From AB-137-C09 sp964458185 (GTDB taxonomy: Bacteria; Pseudomonadota; Zetaproteobacteria; Mariprofundales; Mariprofundaceae): a DNA stretch of 64,000 nt. The notes beneath the pieces are model-generated. The model was not told the DNA's origin, ran no database searches, and saw only the letters and a program-made list of their open reading frames with translations. The stretch covers positions 4,971 through 68,970 of the forward strand of contig CAYWFG010000010.1 in NCBI GenBank assembly GCA_964458185.1, read 5' to 3'. A program made the translations under genes and the position numbers. Position 1 is the stretch's first letter. The number at the start of each line of letters is the position of its first letter. Below are positions 34,472 through 44,537 of the stretch, one piece after another.

Positions 34472-36688
34472 GTGCGTTTCTTAAAATATTTTTCTATTGT
34501 CGTGGTGTTGTTATTGGGTGTTTTATTGGTAGCACCTTTTTTGATTGATGTCGATCAATACAAAACAGAGATTGAGCAAAAGGTTGAAGATGCAACAGGG
34601 CGTGCTTTGCATATTGGCAAGATACAAGCTTCATTATTTCCTTGGATTGGTTTGAAATTACAAGACGTTGATTTTGCCAATGCCAATGGCTTTAGTTCGC
34701 CTTCTTTTCTTAAAGTTGGCCGCTTAGATGTTCAGATTGCCTTTTTGCCATTGTTGCAACAAAAAATTGAACTGAAACGTTTTGAATTGCAAGCACCCGA
34801 GATTAACCTCGAACGCAGCCAAGATGGCATCGGTAACTGGGAAGATTTACAACAAGGCAATGTCTCCCCCTCCACGGCGGGCGATGCTGGTAATGGTGAT
34901 AATAGCGCGACTATGTTGTTTGCCTTTGTTGCGGAGTCAATTGCCTTAAACAATGGTCGCATACGTTGGCAAGATGCAACGACGGGGCAAGATATTACCC
35001 TTAAAAACATTCAATTATCTTTGCTCGATGTGCAGCAAGAACGCCCCATCAGTATTCATGCATCGGTAAGTATCGGCGATGATCAGATTACCTTAAAGGG
35101 TAAAGTGGGCCCTGTGGGCGATATGAAACGATTGATTGTTGAGCGTGTTCCTGTGCAGTTGGAGCTTAGCAGCAGTCAGTTGGGCTTGGCACAATTTTCT
35201 GCCTTGTTACCTGATTTCCCCGCGCGCCTAGGGGATAAAAAATCAGCCTCGGTGGCAATGGCTATGAAGCTAGAACAACGCCCTGATGGTCTTCGTTCTT
35301 CTGATGGGCTGTTGACCTTAAATGCAGCCCATAAAATCGCGCTACAATGGATAGTTGAGCAACAGGATGCACAACACATACAATTAAAATCATCCAGCGT
35401 GTCACTGGATGGACAATTATTGTTGCACACTAAGGGAAATATAACACTGCAAGCCAATGCAACACCCCAGATTTCTTTGCAACTGAACACAGAAACCATC
35501 ACGAGGGAATGGTTGTCTTCGTTGTTGCCCGAATTAACTGCCATGTATGCCAATCACCCCAAGCCTTGGACGCAGTTAAGTGTGGGTTTGGCGTTAAAGC
35601 TGGCGGGTGACACCATTGATTTAAAGGGTATGAAAATACACTTGGATCAAGATTTGTTAACGCTATCAGGGCGTTATACCATGACAAAAAATCCCCGTGT
35701 ACGTTTGCGTTTGCGTGCAGCGGCATTGCATATCGACCCTTGGCTGCCTGTTGCTTCAGAACCATCGCAACAGGCAAAGGATGCCACTACCACTGAAGCC
35801 GCTGTTGAACCAGATTTTCGTCCTTTTGCAACGTGGAACGTTAATTTGCAATCATCTATTGGCCAGCTTTATGTGAAAAATGTAATGCTGAACGATGTTG
35901 TCGTTAATATTCAAAGCAACCAAGGAACCGTTGATATCAAGCCCGCATCGTTTGGAATTGCAGGTGGTACAGTACGTGAAATAGCCTCATTGAATATTAG
36001 CAGCTACCCTGTTTTGTGGCGTGAATCAGTGCGCGTTAAGGATGTGAATCTCGGCCCTTTGCTGCAACAATTTGCCCATTCAGATCAATTGGATGGTCGC
36101 TTGCAACTCACTACTAATTTGCGTGGTAAAGGGTTGCTGCCTAACGCCATTAAAGCCTCGCTTAATGGTAAGGGTAAAATGGCAATGACCAATGGTAAGG
36201 TCAAAGGCTTTGATATTGCCCATGCACTGCGCAATATTACTTCGCTGGGTAAACAAAAAACGGCACAATACACTGATTTTGCTCAATTACAGGCAAGTTT
36301 CACAGCGCGTGATGGTGTCCTTCATAACAATGATTTGTTTATGGCATCGCCGTTGTTTCGCTTAACGGGCAAGGGGTTAGTGAATCTTCCTGCTTCAACT
36401 ATGGATTATCACATGCGTCCCAAGCTTGTGGCAACCTTGGTCGGGCAGGGCGATCAAGCGAATGCGCGAACAGGTATTACCATTCCTTTGCATATTGTCG
36501 GCGCTTTTGATTCGCCTTCGATCACCCCAGAGATTGATGCTGCTTCGTTGGTTGGCAGTGTGAAAAATGTCTTCAAGGGGAATGGCACGGGAGTTGCTGA
36601 TACGCTAAAAGGTGCGAGCAGTACCCCAACACAAGCAGTGAAAGAAAAGGTAAATAAAGCATTGGGTGGTTTGATTCCAGGTTTTTAA
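34472..36688 (+). CDS. AsmA-family envelope protein
   Basis: A 738-residue protein starting at a GTG with AGGAGG just upstream. One N-terminal transmembrane anchor (about 5-25) is followed by the AsmA N-terminal motif (DVDQYKTEIEQKVEDATGRAL) and a long beta-rich periplasmic region, ending in a second conserved AsmA block (about 560-660; DGRLQLTTNLRGKG, GKGLVNLPASTMDY). AsmA-like proteins are bridge-like lipid carriers between the membranes. The specific substrate here is unknown. It is co-directional with glmM and the lipoprotein gene after it. Confidence 0.88.
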   Translation: MRFLKYFSIVVVLLLGVLLVAPFLIDVDQYKTEIEQKVEDATGRALHIGKIQASLFPWIGLKLQDVDFANANGFSSPSFLKVGRLDVQIAFLPLLQQKIELKRFELQAPEINLERSQDGIGNWEDLQQGNVSPSTAGDAGNGDNSATMLFAFVAESIALNNGRIRWQDATTGQDITLKNIQLSLLDVQQERPISIHASVSIGDDQITLKGKVGPVGDMKRLIVERVPVQLELSSSQLGLAQFSALLPDFPARLGDKKSASVAMAMKLEQRPDGLRSSDGLLTLNAAHKIALQWIVEQQDAQHIQLKSSSVSLDGQLLLHTKGNITLQANATPQISLQLNTETITREWLSSLLPELTAMYANHPKPWTQLSVGLALKLAGDTIDLKGMKIHLDQDLLTLSGRYTMTKNPRVRLRLRAAALHIDPWLPVASEPSQQAKDATTTEAAVEPDFRPFATWNVNLQSSIGQLYVKNVMLNDVVVNIQSNQGTVDIKPASFGIAGGTVREIASLNISSYPVLWRESVRVKDVNLGPLLQQFAHSDQLDGRLQLTTNLRGKGLLPNAIKASLNGKGKMAMTNGKVKGFDIAHALRNITSLGKQKTAQYTDFAQLQASFTARDGVLHNNDLFMASPLFRLTGKGLVNLPASTMDYHMRPKLVATLVGQGDQANARTGITIPLHIVGAFDSPSITPEIDAASLVGSVKNVFKGNGTGVADTLKGASSTPTQAVKEKVNKALGGLIPGF

Positions 36689-36707
36689 TTAGAGAGGCGG
36701 GGATATC

Positions 36708-37382
36708 ATGAGCATATATTGGCAGTATGTTGTTACTGTATTGTTATTGCTGATATTACCAGCATGTAAAACGGTGGATGTATTTATTCCTGCTGCCTAC
36801 CCTTTGGCAAAAGAGCAAGCGGTAGTGGTGCATACCTTAGCAGGGAGCAATGGTGCGGGCTTAAGTCAGCAGGTGTTGGCTATTTTGCAACAGAAAATGC
36901 CGCAGATGGTGTTTTATTTTGATGATGCGCCAGCTACAGTGAAGGCAGTTCATCTAGCAGGAAGCGTCGATAGTTTGACAATATCCAAACCTCAGCTTAA
37001 TTGGGGTAGTTATAATAAAAAATCATCGGTTCAATATGGTCATGTTCTTCGCACAGGAAGTATTCGCGTCTCATTGCGTTTGCTTGGTGATGATCATCGT
37101 GTGTTATGGTCGAATGTGTTTACCAAAGAAGTACGTAAAAACAAAAGTTTTTCGATGGTTATGCATGAGCCTTATGAATCGCTTGATGGTATATCAGATG
37201 TAGTTTCAGGGGATGTAAAAAGCGGTATCCATGATATCTTAACGGTCAATAAAGCAAAAGAAAAAGCCTACAGCTATACCCCTAAAGCTTCGCAAATACG
37301 CAATAAATTGCTTGCTAATATAAGCAAGCAGATGGCAAATGTGTTTTATGACCGCAGCGAACAACGTTTGGAGTTTAGGTAA
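36708..37382 (+). CDS. Uncharacterised lipoprotein
   Basis: A 224-residue protein with a lipoprotein signal peptide (hydrophobic run ending LLILPAC, Cys20). The mature part has mixed alpha/beta character and no catalytic motif was recognised. The middle contains VRTGSIRVSLRLLGDDHRVLWSNVF-like strands reminiscent of secretin-associated or ABC-type lipoproteins, but the match is too weak to use. It lies 19 bp after the AsmA gene and 19 bp before a small protein gene. Confidence 0.72.
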   Translation: MSIYWQYVVTVLLLLILPACKTVDVFIPAAYPLAKEQAVVVHTLAGSNGAGLSQQVLAILQQKMPQMVFYFDDAPATVKAVHLAGSVDSLTISKPQLNWGSYNKKSSVQYGHVLRTGSIRVSLRLLGDDHRVLWSNVFTKEVRKNKSFSMVMHEPYESLDGISDVVSGDVKSGIHDILTVNKAKEKAYSYTPKASQIRNKLLANISKQMANVFYDRSEQRLEFR

Positions 37383-37401
37383 GGAAGGAGGAATAATTAT
37401 C

Positions 37402-37641
37402 ATGAGTGAAATATGGTCAGAAACGATGGTTGAGCGATCTCGCACAGTAATTGCTGAGTCACGTTATTTATCGTTAAACGGTAAAGTTATTTTTAAACAT
37501 ATTGATGGCACACGTCACTTTGTTTATGAGGCAGAAATAGACAAATCATTGTACCGTTTGCGTTGCATGAAAAATAGCCATACGTTTCTTCATTATGACA
37601 CTTTGGATGAATTATTTCATGCAGGCTGGGTTCTTGCCTGA
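37402..37641 (+). CDS. Uncharacterised 79-residue protein
   Basis: The start at 37402 is chosen for its strong AAGGAGG site about 10 bases upstream; a longer frame would begin at 37339 inside the lipoprotein gene. The product is a small soluble protein (ESRYLSLNGKVIFKHIDG, then LYRLRCMKNSHTFLHYD) with no recognised family. Its last codons overlap the probable start of the UPF0178 gene by about 23 bp. Confidence 0.6.
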   Translation: MSEIWSETMVERSRTVIAESRYLSLNGKVIFKHIDGTRHFVYEAEIDKSLYRLRCMKNSHTFLHYDTLDELFHAGWVLA

Positions 37642-38107
37642 ACAAATTGACCGCTTGCATATTTGGGTTGATGCGGATGCTTGCCCAAAGGCAGTAAAAG
37701 AAATACTTTACCGTGCCAGCCGACGTTTAGATGTGCAACTAAGCTTGGTTGCCAATACGCCTTTGCGCGTTCCTTCATCACCCTATATTCAAAATATTGT
37801 GGTACAATCGGGGGCTGATGTCGCAGACCAAGAAATTGTGTCACGATTATCGTGGGGTGACTTGGTGATCACTGCCGACATTCCTTTGGCTGCCGCAGTG
37901 CTGGCAAGGGGTGGACATGCCCTTAATCCTCGTGGCACATTATACACCAAAGAAAACATGCAAGAATCTTTAGCGATGCGAAACTTTTTGGATGAATTGC
38001 GTGGCTCTCGTATTTTTACGGGGGGTCCGCCTGCTTTTGGGCAAAACGACCGCATGGCTTTTGCCAATGCACTGGATCGCTTTTTAACCCATGCTTTGAA
38101 AAACTAG
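37619..38107 (+). CDS. YaiI/YqxD-family protein (UPF0178)
   Basis: A roughly 162-residue DUF188 protein with a PIN-like fold. The family signature WVDADACPKAVKEIL is followed by VVQSGADVADQEI, DLVITADIPLA and the LNPRGTLYT block. Members have a PIN-like arrangement of aspartates but no established function. The start is uncertain: ATG at 37619 overlaps the preceding gene, and a TTG at about 37648 would better match the usual N-terminus. nrdA begins 43 bp later. Confidence 0.88.
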   Translation: MQAGFLPEQIDRLHIWVDADACPKAVKEILYRASRRLDVQLSLVANTPLRVPSSPYIQNIVVQSGADVADQEIVSRLSWGDLVITADIPLAAAVLARGGHALNPRGTLYTKENMQESLAMRNFLDELRGSRIFTGGPPAFGQNDRMAFANALDRFLTHALKN

Positions 38108-38150
38108 CGGATGTAGATCTTATAGCCGCTCACCCTATACAGGATAAAAC

Positions 38151-40964
38151 ATGACAAAAAAACCATTATCAGCGGTTGACCCCGATGGTTATACTATGAC
38201 AGAACAAGAAGCGAACCAAGATACCCATTACAGCGTTATTCGCCGCAATGGTCAGCTTACTGATTTTGACCGTAGCAAGATACATGTGGCAATCGGCAAA
38301 GCTTTTTTTGCCGTTGAAGATGAACAAGCAGGTGAGTCTTCACGCATTCACGATTCGGTTCAAGGTGTAACTGAACGGGTAATAGCGGCATTGTTTCGTC
38401 GCTTGCCTGAAGGTGGCAGTGTGCATATTGAAGATATCCAAGATCAAGTAGAATTGGCATTAATGCGGGGAAGCTTTCAGCAAGTTGCCCGTGCTTATGT
38501 ATTGTACCGTGAACAACATAAGCATATTCGTGAACAAGAAGATGCTAACCCATCAATCAAAGATGTGTTGCATGTCATATTGGATAATGGCGATCGTCAG
38601 CCCCTAGATATGGCACGGTTGCGCCGATTGTGCGTTGAGGCATGCGAAGGTCTGGATGATGTTGACCCTGATGTTATTTTAGAGGCTACCCAGCGGCATT
38701 TGTTTGATGGCGTAAAAGAATCAGAAGTTGCTAAAGTATTGTTGATGTCGGCACGCACTTTGATTGAGCAAGAGCCTAATTATTCTCGTGTCAGTGCGCG
38801 TTTATTGCTTGATGATATGCGCCGCGAAGCCTTGGGCTTTCTCGCGGTTGATGCAAAGGTGCAAACGCAAGCGGATATGGCAGCCGTGTACGGTGAATAT
38901 TTTCATGCTTACTTGAAAAAAGCAATCGGATTAGAGTTATTGGATCCACGTTTGGCACAATACGATATTAAGCGTTTAATCAATGCGTTGTTACCTGAGC
39001 GTGACTTACAATTTGCCTACCTTGGTTTGCAAACTTTGTATGATCGTTATTTTATTCATCATGAAGATGGCACGCGCTTTGAATTACCGCAAATGTTCTT
39101 TATGCGTGTGGCAATGGGACTGGCAATAAATGAAGTTGAACGTGAAGAGCGAACGATTGAATTTTATCGTTTGTTGTCGAGCTTTGATTTTATGAGTTCA
39201 ACCCCCACCTTATTCAACGCTGGTACTTTGCGACCGCAGTTATCTTCTTGTTACTTAACCACGGTTTCTGATGATTTAGAAGGTATTTATGATGCCATTA
39301 AAGACAATGCCTTGCTGTCCAAGTTTGCTGGCGGCTTGGGCAACGATTGGAGCAATGTCCGTGGTATGGGTGCGCACATCCGTGGCACGAATGGTAAATC
39401 TCAAGGTGTTGTCCCTTTTTTGAAGGTTGCCAACGATACCGCTGTAGCAGTCAATCAGGGCGGTAAACGCAAAGGTGCTGTCTGTGCCTATTTAGAAACA
39501 TGGCATATTGATATTGAAGATTTTTTAGAACTACGTAAAAACACAGGCGACGAACGGCGACGCACCCACGATATGAATTCTGCTAACTGGATTCCTGATT
39601 TATTTATGCGCCGTGTTGCCGAAGAAGGCGATTGGATGCTGTTTTCTCCTGATGATGTCCCCGATTTACACGATCTTTATGGCGCAGCATTTGATGCGGC
39701 ATACCACAGCTATGAAATAGCCGCGAATGAAGGGCGTATTGCCCTATCAAAAACAGTCAAAGCCATTGATCTATGGCGAAAAATGTTGGGCATGTTGTTT
39801 GAAACAGGTCATCCTTGGATGACCTTTAAAGACCCTTGCAATATGCGTTACACCAATCAACACGTAGGGCAGGTGCATAGCTCTAATTTATGTACTGAAA
39901 TCACCTTGCATACCAACGATCATGAAATCGCAGTGTGTAATTTAGGTTCGGTGAATTTACCACAGCATGTTACCGCTGATGGTTTGGATGTTGCTCACTT
40001 GCAAGCCACCATCACAACAGCCATGCGCATGTTGGATAATGTGATTGATTACAATTATTATGCCGTTTCCCAAGCGCGCAATGCAAATTTTCGTCATCGC
40101 CCTGTGGGTTTGGGTATCATGGGCTTTCAAGATAGTCTGTATAAAATGAAGCTACCCTACGCTTCTAAAGAGGCAGTAGAATTTGCTGATCGTTCGATGG
40201 AACAGGTCGCCTATTTTAGTATTGCTGCCTCATGCGATTTGGCACAAGAACGCGGGCGTTACCCCAGTTTTGAAGGCTCATTGTGGAGCCAAGGTGTACT
40301 GCCTTATGATTCGTTGCAAGCCATGGGCGAATACCGTGGTGATTATTTGCAGGTCGATGATTCCATCACATTGGATTGGGATGCACTGCGTGAGCGCATA
40401 AAAACTGTCGGTATGCGCAATTCCAACACCATGGCGATTGCACCGACGGCAACGATTTCTAATATTTGTGGGGTCAGTCAATCCATTGAACCTGCGTATC
40501 AAAATATTTATGTAAAATCGAATTTATCAGGTGAGTTCATGGTGGTGAATGATTACTTGGTGCGTGATTTAAAAGCCCTTGGTTTATGGGATCGCGTGAT
40601 GGCAAATGATTTGAAGTATTATGACGGTTCAACCCGTGCCATTGAACGCATTCCCGAAGCTTTAAAAACTTTGTATGCCACGGCTTTTGAAATAGACAGT
40701 CGTTGGTTGATTGAGGCTGCCTCTCGTCGCCAAAAATGGATTGACCAAGCACAAAGCCTTAATTTGTATTTGGCTGAACCTTCAGGAAAAACGATGGATA
40801 ATTTGTACAAATTGGCATGGGTGCGTGGTTTAAAAACCACTTACTACTTGCGTTCTATGGGCGCAACCCAAATGGAAAAAACACATGCCGCAAGCACGCC
40901 TGAACCACAAGCAGAAGGCAGTGTTTGTTCGATTCTTGACCCTGATTGCGAGGCTTGCCAATAA
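38151..40964 (+). CDS. nrdA: Ribonucleotide reductase class Ia, large subunit
   Basis: A 937-residue alpha subunit reducing ribonucleoside diphosphates. An N-terminal ATP-cone (about 30-120; VIRRNGQLTDFDRSKI) and a second cone-like region (about 130-215) suggest overall allosteric control. The core has SSCYLTTVSDDLEGIYD, GGLGNDWSNVRG, the SNLCTEI active-site cysteine and APTATISNICG. The C-terminal CSILDPDCEACQ supplies the redox cysteines that exchange with thioredoxin. AGGA precedes the ATG. The stop shares a base with nrdB (TAATG). Confidence 0.97.
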   Translation: MTKKPLSAVDPDGYTMTEQEANQDTHYSVIRRNGQLTDFDRSKIHVAIGKAFFAVEDEQAGESSRIHDSVQGVTERVIAALFRRLPEGGSVHIEDIQDQVELALMRGSFQQVARAYVLYREQHKHIREQEDANPSIKDVLHVILDNGDRQPLDMARLRRLCVEACEGLDDVDPDVILEATQRHLFDGVKESEVAKVLLMSARTLIEQEPNYSRVSARLLLDDMRREALGFLAVDAKVQTQADMAAVYGEYFHAYLKKAIGLELLDPRLAQYDIKRLINALLPERDLQFAYLGLQTLYDRYFIHHEDGTRFELPQMFFMRVAMGLAINEVEREERTIEFYRLLSSFDFMSSTPTLFNAGTLRPQLSSCYLTTVSDDLEGIYDAIKDNALLSKFAGGLGNDWSNVRGMGAHIRGTNGKSQGVVPFLKVANDTAVAVNQGGKRKGAVCAYLETWHIDIEDFLELRKNTGDERRRTHDMNSANWIPDLFMRRVAEEGDWMLFSPDDVPDLHDLYGAAFDAAYHSYEIAANEGRIALSKTVKAIDLWRKMLGMLFETGHPWMTFKDPCNMRYTNQHVGQVHSSNLCTEITLHTNDHEIAVCNLGSVNLPQHVTADGLDVAHLQATITTAMRMLDNVIDYNYYAVSQARNANFRHRPVGLGIMGFQDSLYKMKLPYASKEAVEFADRSMEQVAYFSIAASCDLAQERGRYPSFEGSLWSQGVLPYDSLQAMGEYRGDYLQVDDSITLDWDALRERIKTVGMRNSNTMAIAPTATISNICGVSQSIEPAYQNIYVKSNLSGEFMVVNDYLVRDLKALGLWDRVMANDLKYYDGSTRAIERIPEALKTLYATAFEIDSRWLIEAASRRQKWIDQAQSLNLYLAEPSGKTMDNLYKLAWVRGLKTTYYLRSMGATQMEKTHAASTPEPQAEGSVCSILDPDCEACQ

Positions 40965-42070
40965 TGCTCAACTGGGATGATCCACTGGCATCGGTACACC
41001 ATAAAGATACCGCTGTTAAAAACACAGTGGTTGCAACAGATGCTTCTAAAACGACTCAATCAGCGAGCATGGAAGCCGTTGACGTATCGCAAAAACGGGT
41101 GATTAATGGGCAAACGGATATCAATCAGCTTGCCCCCTTTAAATACCCGTGGGCGTGGGAATACTTTCTTAATGCCAATAAAAATCATTGGACACCGCTG
41201 GACATCAATATGGCACAAGATGTTCATGATTATCACCATAAGCTAACGCTAGAAGAACGGCATGTGTATGAAAATGTACTGGCATATTTAACCACTTCTG
41301 ATATTTTAGCAATGCGCAATATTGGTTTGGCAGTGATGGAAAAGATGAGCGCACCCGAACTCCAAATGTATCAGGCGCGGCAAGTGTATGAAGAAGCCTT
41401 GCATACTTGGACGTACCAGCATTGCATCGAAACCATTGGCTTAGACCAAGCAGAAATTTACAACCGTTACCGTGTCGTCCCTGCCATTAATGAAAAAATT
41501 CGTATTGCTAATCGTCGTTTAGCGTCAGTGTTGCAAGCTGGCACTGATTTGCGTGACCCTGAAGTGAAACAAGACTTTGTGATGGCTTATACGTTTTTTG
41601 CTGCTATTTTTGAAGGCTGTTGGTTTTACAATGGTTTTAGCCCTATTTTTGCCTTGCAACGCCGTGGCTTGATGAAAGGAACTGCCGAGCAATTGCAATA
41701 CATCATGCGCGATGAGGTGCTGCATGCATCTTTTGGCATCCGTGTGGTGCGTCAAATTTTGCAAGAAGAAAACATGACGTTAGACCCACAGGCGATGCGC
41801 GATATGTGGGATGAAGCCGAAGCTGCAGAGTCTGGTTATGCCCAGTATTTGTTAGATTCCCCAATTCTGGGTTATTCCGCTGAAGATCATATTGCCCAAT
41901 TTCGTTTCATTGCCAACCGCCGCTGTAAACAATTGGGGCAACCACCAGCCTTTGAAGGGGCAAAAGCTGCGCTACCGTGGCTGGATGAACAAGCCAACGT
42001 GCGCAAAGAAAAAAACTTTTTTGAAACACGAGTGACTGAATACCAGAGTGGTGGGGGATTGAAGTGGTAA
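40964..42070 (+). CDS. nrdB: Ribonucleotide reductase, small subunit
   Basis: A 368-residue beta subunit with the di-iron carboxylate centre. Iron-ligand motifs are seen in YEEALHTWTYQH and MRDEVLHASFGIR. Aligned to the E. coli protein, Tyr108 (LAYLTTSD) falls at the radical tyrosine, so a tyrosyl-radical class Ia enzyme is likely. It starts at the TAATG junction with nrdA and its last 7 bp overlap the GTG of hoxF. Confidence 0.94.
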   Translation: MLNWDDPLASVHHKDTAVKNTVVATDASKTTQSASMEAVDVSQKRVINGQTDINQLAPFKYPWAWEYFLNANKNHWTPLDINMAQDVHDYHHKLTLEERHVYENVLAYLTTSDILAMRNIGLAVMEKMSAPELQMYQARQVYEEALHTWTYQHCIETIGLDQAEIYNRYRVVPAINEKIRIANRRLASVLQAGTDLRDPEVKQDFVMAYTFFAAIFEGCWFYNGFSPIFALQRRGLMKGTAEQLQYIMRDEVLHASFGIRVVRQILQEENMTLDPQAMRDMWDEAEAAESGYAQYLLDSPILGYSAEDHIAQFRFIANRRCKQLGQPPAFEGAKAALPWLDEQANVRKEKNFFETRVTEYQSGGGLKW

Positions 42071-43797
42071 AAAACAGGGTGGTATCTGATCATCTCTTGC
42101 ATGTGTTGCATGCAGAGCAGCGAGCCTCCCATTGCATATCTGATCAGGCGATCATTTTTATTGCAAAAAAATGTGTGCTTCCTCGGGCGCAAGTTGAGGC
42201 AGTGACGGAATTTTACAGTTTCTTTTCACGTCAACCGCGTGGGCGTTTTGATGTGTTTTTTAGCAATTGTACGAGTTGTGGCGATGCTGCCTTGATGCAA
42301 CAACTGTGTGACCGCCTAAATATTCAAGCAGGTGAGACTCGCAATGATGGCGTAGTGTCTGTTACTGAAACCTCTTGCATTGGCATGTGTGACCATGGTG
42401 TTTCTGTGTTGATCAATGATCAGCCGATTCATTCATTGGATCAGGCGCGGATTGAAGCAATGGCTCTGCTTATTGATGCAGAGACACCGTTGAATCAATG
42501 GCCGTCGTCTTGGCGTAGCGTTCATAGCCATGTTTGTCGCAGCGACTTATTGCTGGCTACGCCGTTGCCGACAGGTGCAGCTTTAAAAACTATGGTTGCA
42601 GAATCGGCAGATGAAACACTGGAGAAAATCCGTTATGCTGATCTTCGAGGGCGAGGCGGCGCGGGTTTTACCACGGTTAAAAAATGGCGTTTTTGCCGCG
42701 AGGCAAACGATGATACCCATTATGTAATTTGCAATGCCGATGAAGGCGAACCGGGTACTTTTAAAGACCGTTTATTGTTAAGCGATCATGCCGATGCGGT
42801 GTTTGAAGGGATGACGATTTGCGCCCGTATGATTGATGCAGCAGAAGGTTTTTTGTATTTGCGTGGGGAATACCGCTATTTACTGCCATCGTTAGAGGCC
42901 TGCCTTGCCAAACGGCGACGTGATGGCTTGCTGGGTACTGCGATTCTTGGTGTTCAAGGCTTTGATTTTGAGATACATATTGTTGTTGGCGCGGGGGCTT
43001 ATATCTGTGGTGAAGAATCAGCCTTGATTGAATCACTGGAAGAAAAATGTGGCATTCCGCGTATTCGTCCGCCATTCCCTGTTACCAGCGGCTACTTGGG
43101 CAAACCCACAGTGGTGAATAATGTCGAAACCTTGGTTGCAGCAGCAGCCATTGTGTTGCATGGCGAGCGTTGGTTTCGTGGTGTTGGCACATGGCAATCA
43201 AGAGGAACAAAAGTGCTTTCTGTTTCGGGGGATTGTGCCAGGTCTGGGATTTATGAATACCCTTTTGGCGTGACCATTGCGGATATATTGCATGATTGTG
43301 GTGCAAGCCATACTCAAGCGGTACAGATTGGTGGTCCTGCGGGGGCATTGCTTGATGCTTCTCACTTTAACCACCATATTGCCTTTGAAGATATTCCGAC
43401 AGGCGGATCATTGATGATTTATGATGATTCCCGTGATTTGTTACATATTATCCGAAATTTCAGTCATTTCTTTGCGCACGAAAGCTGTGGCTTTTGCACG
43501 CCCTGCCGTGTGGGAACGACCTTGTTGAAAAAAGGTATGGATAAATTGTGCAGCGGTCACAGCACAGTGCATGATATGGATGAACTTCAATCTATTGCAT
43601 CGTTGGTAGCAAAGCGTTCCCATTGTGGTTTGGGCATGACTGCACCTAACCCCATAATAGATGGCTTGAAAAACTTTCCACAGCTTTTTAAGCAAAAGCT
43701 ATCAGATAAAACAATGGAACCTGCCTTTGATCTTGATGCTTCATTACAAGAGGCAAGAGCATTAACACAACGTGATGACGCAGAGGCACATTTATGA
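42064..43797 (+). CDS. hoxF: NAD-reducing hydrogenase diaphorase subunit HoxF
   Basis: A 577-residue diaphorase with an N-terminal NuoE-like part (about 1-135) fused to a NuoF-like part, as in the soluble NAD-reducing hydrogenase of Ralstonia. Motifs: the FMN/NADH loop GRGGAGF (196-202), EGEPGTFKDR, GAYICGEESALI (311-322) and the [4Fe-4S] ligands Cys475/478/481 (SCGFCTPCR) and Cys521. The NuoE-like cysteines are Cys69/72 and Cys105/109; the first pair is CxxC rather than the usual Cx4C. GTG start with GGGGGA upstream. It moves electrons from the hydrogenase to NAD+. Confidence 0.93.
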   Translation: MVKNRVVSDHLLHVLHAEQRASHCISDQAIIFIAKKCVLPRAQVEAVTEFYSFFSRQPRGRFDVFFSNCTSCGDAALMQQLCDRLNIQAGETRNDGVVSVTETSCIGMCDHGVSVLINDQPIHSLDQARIEAMALLIDAETPLNQWPSSWRSVHSHVCRSDLLLATPLPTGAALKTMVAESADETLEKIRYADLRGRGGAGFTTVKKWRFCREANDDTHYVICNADEGEPGTFKDRLLLSDHADAVFEGMTICARMIDAAEGFLYLRGEYRYLLPSLEACLAKRRRDGLLGTAILGVQGFDFEIHIVVGAGAYICGEESALIESLEEKCGIPRIRPPFPVTSGYLGKPTVVNNVETLVAAAAIVLHGERWFRGVGTWQSRGTKVLSVSGDCARSGIYEYPFGVTIADILHDCGASHTQAVQIGGPAGALLDASHFNHHIAFEDIPTGGSLMIYDDSRDLLHIIRNFSHFFAHESCGFCTPCRVGTTLLKKGMDKLCSGHSTVHDMDELQSIASLVAKRSHCGLGMTAPNPIIDGLKNFPQLFKQKLSDKTMEPAFDLDASLQEARALTQRDDAEAHL

Positions 43798-44537
43798 CCT
43801 CGGTAGAGCAAAGCATTACCATTGATGGTGTAATCATCCCTTTTGCCGCAGGGCAAAGCATTATGGATGCAGCCCTTGCCGCTGATATTTATATTCCCCA
43901 TCTGTGCCATAAACCGGGTTTAAGCCCACATGGAAGTTGCAAGCTGTGTACGGTTGATGTCGATGGGCGAGCAGCTTCCGCTTGCACCATGCCAGCAGCA
44001 GATGGGCAGCACGTTGATAATAATACGCCAGCACTTCATGCCGTGCGTACATCCATCACCCAAATGCTTTTTATAGAAGGCAACCACCTTTGCCCTTCAT
44101 GCGAAAAAAGCGGTGACTGTATCTTGCAGGGCATTGCTTATCACCTTGGTATGCTTGATGGTCATTACCCGCAATTTTACCCGCGCCGCGAAGTTGATGC
44201 CAGCCATGAGGATTTATTGATTGACCGTGATCGCTGTATCTTGTGTGAATTGTGTGTCAGGGCTAGCCAAAGCGTGGATGCTAAAGATGTATTTGCAATC
44301 AGCGGACGTGGCGTTAATCGTCATCTTATTGTGAACTCCCCCACAGGAAAACTGGTGGATTCAGACATTGATAAAGATGATTTGGCAGCCCAGATTTGCC
44401 CTGTTGGTGCGATTTTATTCAAAGATAAAGGCTATGAAGTCCCGATTGGTTGTCGCACCTTTGATTTGCATACCGTTGCAGAGACGGATCTTGATGCTAC
44501 GATTGTATTAACCAAGGGAAGGCATCACGATGGGTAA
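43794..44537 (+). CDS. hoxU: NAD-reducing hydrogenase diaphorase subunit HoxU
   Basis: A 247-residue iron-sulfur subunit homologous to the N-terminus of NuoG. [2Fe-2S] ligands are Cys38, Cys49, Cys52 and Cys64. A His-Cys3 [4Fe-4S] site follows (His98, Cys100, Cys103, Cys109 in NHLCPSCEKSGDC), then a further [4Fe-4S] (Cys148/151/154 with Cys202). It wires HoxYH to HoxF. It overlaps hoxF by 4 bp and hoxY by 8 bp. Confidence 0.95.
   Translation: MTSVEQSITIDGVIIPFAAGQSIMDAALAADIYIPHLCHKPGLSPHGSCKLCTVDVDGRAASACTMPAADGQHVDNNTPALHAVRTSITQMLFIEGNHLCPSCEKSGDCILQGIAYHLGMLDGHYPQFYPRREVDASHEDLLIDRDRCILCELCVRASQSVDAKDVFAISGRGVNRHLIVNSPTGKLVDSDIDKDDLAAQICPVGAILFKDKGYEVPIGCRTFDLHTVAETDLDATIVLTKGRHHDG

Noticed and set aside
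38108..38150. NrdR box upstream of nrdA
   Set aside because: The 43 bp gap has no pair of sites resembling the NrdR consensus.
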